A stretch of DNA of 64,000 nt from Limonium bicolor. Lineage: Eukaryota > Streptophyta > Magnoliopsida > Caryophyllales > Plumbaginaceae. Under the pieces are notes generated by a model, which made no database searches, was not told the DNA's origin, and was given only the letters and a program-made list of their open reading frames with translations. The position numbers were made by a program, and so were the translations under genes. Below are positions 59,245 to 64,000 of the stretch, piece after piece. Numbering within the stretch: the first letter of the stretch is position 1; each line of letters opens with the position of its first letter. The stretch covers positions 91,942,978 to 92,006,977 of the forward strand of contig CM041778.1 of NCBI GenBank assembly GCA_023374045.1, written 5' to 3'.

Positions 59245-59917
59245 CACCATAATATATCTCTTCCCAGACCTACCTACAAACACCTCACCGGTCCCATTAA
59301 ATCCATATGAAGCAACTCTAATGTCTTGGTACTGCTAACCATATTTGTCGGAGCATGAGAAATTTTAGTGAGTTTATTCAAAGCACAATCAGCACAAATT
59401 GTATTATGATCTAGCTGTCTCTGTGGTAACCCATTGACTAATCCTTTAGTCTCAACTTGTTAATTAACTGGTGATGAGCATGTCCCAATCTTCGATGCCA
59501 CAATAGTTCTTCATCTCTTTGATAGTAAGACACGTTATATCTTCCTGATTATTCACATCTACCATGTAGAGGTTACCCACTCTACAACCTTGTAGCAGGA
59601 TCTCCTGGGTGACTTTGTTGCGTATTTGAAAACCACTTGAATCAAAAATAACTTCTGAGGGACCCTTATCACACATTTGTGATACGCTTAACAGATCATG
59701 ACTGAGACCTTCCACTAACTAGACTGACCTGATTAATACAATTCTCTTTTCCAATCGTCCCGATTCCTATTATTCTCCCTTTGCCATTGTTCCCGAAAGT
59801 TACTCTTCCTCCCCGGTGTTCAACTAAGGTATTGAATTTTTTCTTATCTCCACTCATGTGTCTTGAGCAACCACTATCCATCAGCCACCAATTTTCATAA
59901 AGTGTGGTTGCTAGCAC
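59245..59917 (-). pseudogene. pol: copia-2 protease and integrase N-terminal half
   Basis: LMDSGCSRHMSGDKKKF (protease active site) in one frame to 59696, then LSVSQMCDKGPSEVIFD and LLQGCRVGNLYMVD in another. The LGHAHHQLINKL pre-integrase motif, Cys pair (ICADCALNK) and HMDLMGPV follow up to the Athila-2 border at 59240. The integrase continues at 48661 on the far side of the insertion. Confidence 0.87.
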
Positions 59918-59934
59918 CTAGGAAAACATTTCAA

Positions 59935-61667
59935 TCACTTATTAGCTTTAGGTACCCAAACTTGTTTAGGCCCTGTTCTTCGAGTGAAGGAAGAGTGATT
60001 TCTGTGCTTATGAGTTTTGAATTGAGATATATTTTCAACAACACGAGAAGTTTTTTTGTAATATAGACTCCTGCAAAAACCTATGATGTGACCATGTTTA
60101 TGAAAGTATTGATAGAAATATTCTGATTTGATGTATTTAGTATTTAATGTTTTCCGCACTGGGTTATAATTGGTGTTATAAGTTTTTTTTCTCCCAGTCA
60201 ACATATGTGTCAAATCTGCCTTTCCAGTGTACCAAACTGGATTTTGTTGCTTTGCTATCTCTTTTTCTCTCCTAACCTTTGACAGGTCACCCTCTAAGGC
60301 TTCATTTTTCCTTTTTAAATTCTCATGTCTTTCTTGAAGTGTCTTGAACTCAGTTTGAGCCCAAGCGGGCAAACATTCAACCCTTGCTTTTAATGGTTTT
60401 ATGAACTTAATAGGAGTGTTTCCCTTAGTTTGAGACTCAGTAACTGACTCTGCAGAATCATCTATCCTAGACAATTTTGACTCAAGCAATTTAATCTTTG
60501 TAACATCAGTCGTTAGCAAATTGAAAATTTATTCTTTGACAAAGAATTAAAAGCATCTTCTATGAGTTCGGGACTTACCTCGTCTGCTTCCAAAACTTCT
60601 TTCCATCCGTCACTTGCCATCATGCAAAAGTTCCGGTCTGATATCACGTTAATGCCTTCATCAATATCAGTCACGGCAGTCATGCAAACCTGCGATGTCT
60701 CTTCTATTTCTGAGTCTGCATCTAATTCCTCTTGTCCCCACGCAGCTGCCGTAGCCTCTATAAATTTCTTAACCTTGTCACGAAAATTATCCTTGGGCTT
60801 TAGCATGCAATCCTTTACCACATGTCTAGGCTTATTGCAACGAAAGTATATGATTTGTTCCTTCTTTGTTTTAAACCTATCAGTTCTGGACCCAGAGCCT
60901 CTTCTTCCGCCAAAAAATTTCCTAATCCCGTTAGCTATCGTCATAATCTCTTCATCCTCATTTGTGTCATCATCTTCTTTACCGCTTGAAGTTTTCTTTG
61001 CCTTTAGCGCTAAAACCTTATTAACACTTAAACTCACAAGCCCACCTTTCATCTTGCCTTCGTACACAGACAGTTCAGATCCCAGTTCTTCGAAGGATAA
61101 TTTTGACAAATCCTTAGTCGACTCCAAAAGTATTATGAAATTTAACCATTCTTTGCACAGACTATCCAGAAACCTCTCATTAGCTTGAGCACTATCAAGA
61201 GTTACTTACTCCAACATCTTGAGCTCACATAAAATCTTATCGAATCTTTCGAGGGTTTTCGAAATTGTCTCTCCTTCTGTCATCTTGAAATTATCAAGCT
61301 GCCTTTTGAGTTGTTTTCCCTACGCCTTCTTAACAGAATCCGTTCCTGCGTAAGCAGTTTTAAGAAATTCTCAAACCTCCTTTGCGGTGCGCAAACCTAA
61401 AACCTTTTGTTGGTCTGAGTCTGACAACGAGGACATTACCCTCCGAGCTTGTCGATTCTTGCTTATCAATTTGTTGTCGTTCTCATTGCAGCTGGATCTT
61501 GGCTTTTCTTTGGTGGCTCCTTCTTCAATTTTCGGCTTGAGGTCACCTTCAGTCACCACATCCCATAGTTGAAGATCAATAGAGATTAATTGATTTTCCA
61601 TCTATTCACACCAACTGGTGTAGTAGAATTTCGTCAACATGGGCGGTTTGACACAGTATGTATTCAT
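59935..61667 (-). pseudogene. gag: copia-2 gag
   Basis: ATG at 61667 with stops at 61602-61604 (WCE-Q-MENQ position), 61371-61373, about 61318 and about 61208. All are in one frame to 60513, then a frame change to 60519-59935. The N-terminal UBN2-type Gag is recognisable. The first knuckle reads YFRCNKPRHVVKDC with its first Cys lost, and the second reads YFYQYFHKHGHIIGFC, also missing Cys residues. The middle has a charged helical run (LEGDLSKVRREKEIAKQQ). WVPK lies at the 3' end, as in SIRE elements. Both knuckles are ruined. Confidence 0.85.
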
Positions 61668-61712
61668 CTTGACCTACCCTGAGGAAGTTTCCTCGAAATT
61701 AAGGGTAATCTT

Positions 61713-61724
61713 GCTCTGATACCA
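61713..61724 (-). other. copia-2 primer binding site (tRNA-iMet)
   Basis: Minus strand TGGTATCAGAGC, two bases inside the LTR border at 61727. Identical to the copia-1 site. Confidence 0.92.
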
Positions 61725-61726
61725 AT

Positions 61727-62286
61727 TGTAGAAACTTACTGTGTGTGAGTATAGAACCGATAGACCAGACAAGTAACAATGACAAGAGATAGTATGAACT
61801 CGATCTTTTATTGAATATCACGTATCACACTTGATACACAAAACACGTAGTGACTTTACAACCACAACTAACACATGAGTACTATAATCTCTAAACACGT
61901 TGAAAGAGTAAGAAACTCTCAACTCACGAGGTTGCACTCAACTCTCAGATTTTCCCTAACAGGCTTTGCACGTTACAACAATGATAGAACACGCTTCACA
62001 TCAATTTCTCAAACCCTAGTTCACTCAGCCGTATTAATCTTCTTCTCTCCTTACTCTCACTCAAAGCCCACCTTTTAACCTAGCTTAACTTCTGTTTATA
62101 TAGATATAGAGATTGTATGAAAATCTATCAAATAAGTTTTTTTATCTTTTACAGATGCGTAAAATCTTATTTGTTATTTTGCGTATCGTATACTACTTAG
62201 TTCAAGACTGAAGAACTCTGTTTCTAAATAGACTCAGTATGGGCTTCAGTCCTGAACCGAGTTTGCCGATCAAAATAGCAATAACA
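61727..62286 (-). repeat. copia-2 5' LTR, uninterrupted
   Basis: 560 bp, followed by the CATTC duplication. The TATATAGATATAGAG region near 62096-62110 is A/T rich. It provides the empty-site sequence proving where Athila-1 landed in the other LTR. Confidence 0.95.
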
Positions 62287-62494
62287 CATTCATCCCTTGA
62301 TAAACTTCCCTTAACTACTTATGTTCATTTTAGTGCTTTATTTGATAAAGAATATTGATGTTGGATCTTATTACAAAAATTCAAACTGTAATAAAATAAT
62401 AGAAAGTTTATATTTTTCATACTTACATTTTGCTTACTACAATATTTCATAATTGTTATTCTTTATAAAAAAAAAGGGAAATCTCACGAAATAC

Positions 62495-63805
62495 CCCCCA
62501 AGGTTTGAGCGAGATACCCCCGAGGTTTCATTTTCTTTACGATATACCCCCGAGGTTTCATTTTTTTTACAATATACCCCTGAGGTTTCATTTTATTACG
62601 ATATACCCCTGAGGTTTCAATTTTATTACGAGATGCCCCTTTGTTCAGATTCTGATATATTGTATTTTTCATATCCCCACTTTACCCTCTCACCATATGC
62701 CCCGTAATAACCTTAGGGGTTTATGGTCAATTTTTTGAAAAATTAAAAATTATGAACAAAATGCATATAAAAATTAAAGTTCATATAAATTTAAAATCAA
62801 TTTTTAAAAAATGAATATAATTAAATAAACAAAAAACAAAAAAAAATTAAATAAATGGAAAAATTGAAATGGAGACGACTTCAAATTGTAAAAAAAATTA
62901 TGACAATAATATGAAGAATATTAAAATAACAACTCATATAATACATAGAAAAAATCATTATTTTGATTTAGAAAATAAAGTATAAAACCATAAAATATGA
63001 TCATTTATCTTGTGATTATTGATATCAATGAATATATTTGCTAATAAATTTTTTTTACTACTAATTCTACTAACTATGTCCGTCATAAGTGTCTTATTTG
63101 CTTTTTGGCACGCTTTTTCACTTCAATTTTAAACATATAAGATAAAATAATTTTTAAAATTAAATTATACAATATAATTTTTTCACATAAGGATTCCATT
63201 ATAATATAGATTTGTAAAAATATATTATCTTATATGTTAAATATTGAAGTCAAACGACACATTCAAATAGTAAACTGGACACTGGAGGTGGGACGGAGGG
63301 AGTATTCTTTTTAGCAATTTCTTATATTTAATGTAATTGTTATAAAGTTTTTACAATTTTAAGTCACTTATAATAGTTTTTTATATGTAATAATATATGT
63401 TTTTAAACAAATTAACTTTTTGTTGTTTAGTCATTTATATTTATTTTAAACTTTTATGATTCTAATTATTTATATTTTTTTAAAAAGTTGTATTTATGTT
63501 TTTTTAAATTGAAAATTCAAATTTTAATTGATCTTTAATTTTTATATGCATTTTGTTCATAATTTAGATTTTTAAAAAATTTGACCATAAACCTTGAGAT
63601 TATTACGGGGCATATGGTGCGAGGTAAGGTGGGGATATGAAAAATATAATATCAGAATTTGAACAGAGAGGCATCTCATAAAAAAAAATTAAAACCTCAA
63701 AGGTGTATCATAATGAAAATGAAACCTCAAGGATATATCGTAAAAAAAATGAAATCACAGGGGTATATCATAAAAAAAATGAAAATTCACTCAAACCTCA
63801 AGGTA
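62495..63805. mobile_element. Fold-back type element with tandem repeats in long inverted arms
   Basis: The left arm (about 62495-62830) and right arm (about 63475-63805) are inverted copies of about 330 bp sharing GAACAAAATGCATATAAAAA, TTATTACGGGGCATATGG and CATATCCCCAC. The outer part of each arm is four or five tandem copies of a unit of about 30 bp built on GATATACCCCCGAGGTTTCATTTT (left copies start near 62500, 62522, 62552, 62582 and 62611; right near 63691, 63721, 63751 and 63793). The centre is A/T-rich and non-coding. The exact ends and target duplication are not resolved. No transposase, so non-autonomous. Confidence 0.8.
63070..63302. mobile_element. Stowaway-type MITE inside the fold-back element
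   Basis: The right end GGGACGGAGGGAG followed by TA is the classic Stowaway terminus (CTCCCTCCGTCCC inverted). The left end CTAACTATGTCCGTC after TA is a decayed match. The inner sequences (TCACTTCAATTTTAAACATAT and its inverted partner) pair for about 90 bp. 233 bp, TA duplications at 63068-63069 and 63303-63304. Mobilised by Tc1/mariner-like transposases. Confidence 0.85.
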
Positions 63806-64000
63806 GGTCACCTTAGTGCCAAAACTACCTTCAAAATCGTGTTATGAGGTCTAACACTATAGATGTTGGAAGGTTAGAGTTGTGGTAGATGACAAGTACC
63901 CTTCTCCATCTCTACCCAAATTAGGACACAATGGAACCCAAACCGTAACTTCTATTTGTGGTAGATGACAAGTACCAATTGGATCTCAAGCACAAAGTAA
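63806..64000. repeat. Flank with a 20-bp direct repeat
   Basis: GTGGTAGATGACAAGTACC occurs near 63882 and again near 63959. No gene or element is recognised in this strip. Confidence 0.6.

Larger units (their letters stand above)
32008..62286 (-). mobile_element. SIRE-like Ty1/copia element (copia-2) carrying two nested Athila elements
   Basis: LTRs at both ends (32008-43219 interrupted; 61727-62286) start TGTAGAAACTTACTG and end AATAACA on the plus strand. They are flanked by a perfect CATTC duplication (32003-32007, 62287-62291). Subtracting Athila-1 and Athila-2 with one target copy each leaves 9043 bp. Minus-strand order: LTR, tRNA-iMet PBS, gag, PR, INT, RT, RNase H, about 1 kb of non-coding with Athila-like sequence, env-like ORF, polypurine tract, LTR. 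A 3' additional ORF, long gag and WVPK motif fit SIRE/Maximus. By eye the LTRs differ at about 20 of 560 positions, mostly transitions. Confidence 0.93.

Noticed and set aside
62495..62640. CRISPR-like direct repeat array
   Set aside because: Units are contiguous with no spacers, are mirrored in inverted orientation at 63690-63805, and the DNA is plant nuclear.
62453..62707. ORF made of repeated 'TPEVSFxxxY' residues
   Set aside because: It is the translation of the 30-bp tandem repeat in the fold-back arm.

Overview
The window is flowering-plant nuclear DNA (GT-AG introns, plant-type LTR-retrotransposon lineages, a TNP2-type CACTA element, a Stowaway MITE). It is almost entirely nested transposable elements. 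I recognise one ordinary host gene. The species cannot be named from this sequence; an Athila plus SIRE load like this fits a medium-to-large plant genome.

Layout. 1-4549: the 5' part of a Ty1/copia SIRE-like element on the minus strand (copia-1), cut by the window edge. 4560-6514: a 5'-truncated L1-type LINE with RNase H (LINE-1). 6538-6657: a chromodomain-integrase scrap. 7308-9186: a three-exon host gene (minus strand, 159 aa) of a conserved plant family of unknown function. 9450-11430: a second dead LINE (LINE-2), placed about 260 bp upstream of that gene's start codon. 11503-24655: a decayed Athila-type Ty3/gypsy element on the minus strand (Athila-3), with gag, protease, RT, RNase H, integrase and a downstream env-like ORF. 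That ORF is split by a 4.0-kb probable solo LTR (12653-16655), and the RNase H is split by a 194-bp TRIM-like solo LTR (20281-20474). 24764-31840: a CACTA element on the plus strand with a TNP2 transposase and a second, intron-containing gene ending in a Ulp1/SENP-like cysteine protease. It closes with palindromic subterminal repeats and a CACTA terminus.

32008-62286 is a three-element nest. A SIRE-like copia element on the minus strand (copia-2, about 9.0 kb by itself; LTRs 559/560 bp; TSD CATTC) received an Athila-type element in its 3' LTR (Athila-1, 32438-43085, plus strand, TSD AGATG). It received a second Athila-type element in its integrase (Athila-2, 48662-59239, minus strand, TSD ACTAC). 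All six boundaries are readable to the base. LTR divergence judged by eye falls in the nesting order: copia-2 about 4 %, Athila-1 about 1.5 %, Athila-2 under 1 %. 62495-63805 is a fold-back element whose long inverted arms begin with 30-bp tandem repeats; a Stowaway MITE (63070-63302) sits in its centre.

How the parts relate. Within each LTR element, gag (particle), protease, integrase, RT and RNase H form the usual replication cycle, primed by tRNA-iMet (copia) or tRNA-Asp (Athila). Every coding region carries stops or frameshifts, so no element looks autonomous as sequenced. The most interesting signal is that copia-2 carries, between RNase H and its env-like ORF, a stretch clearly similar to the post-pol non-coding region of the Athila elements beside it. 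That suggests exchange of a 3' module between Ty3/gypsy and Ty1/copia lineages.
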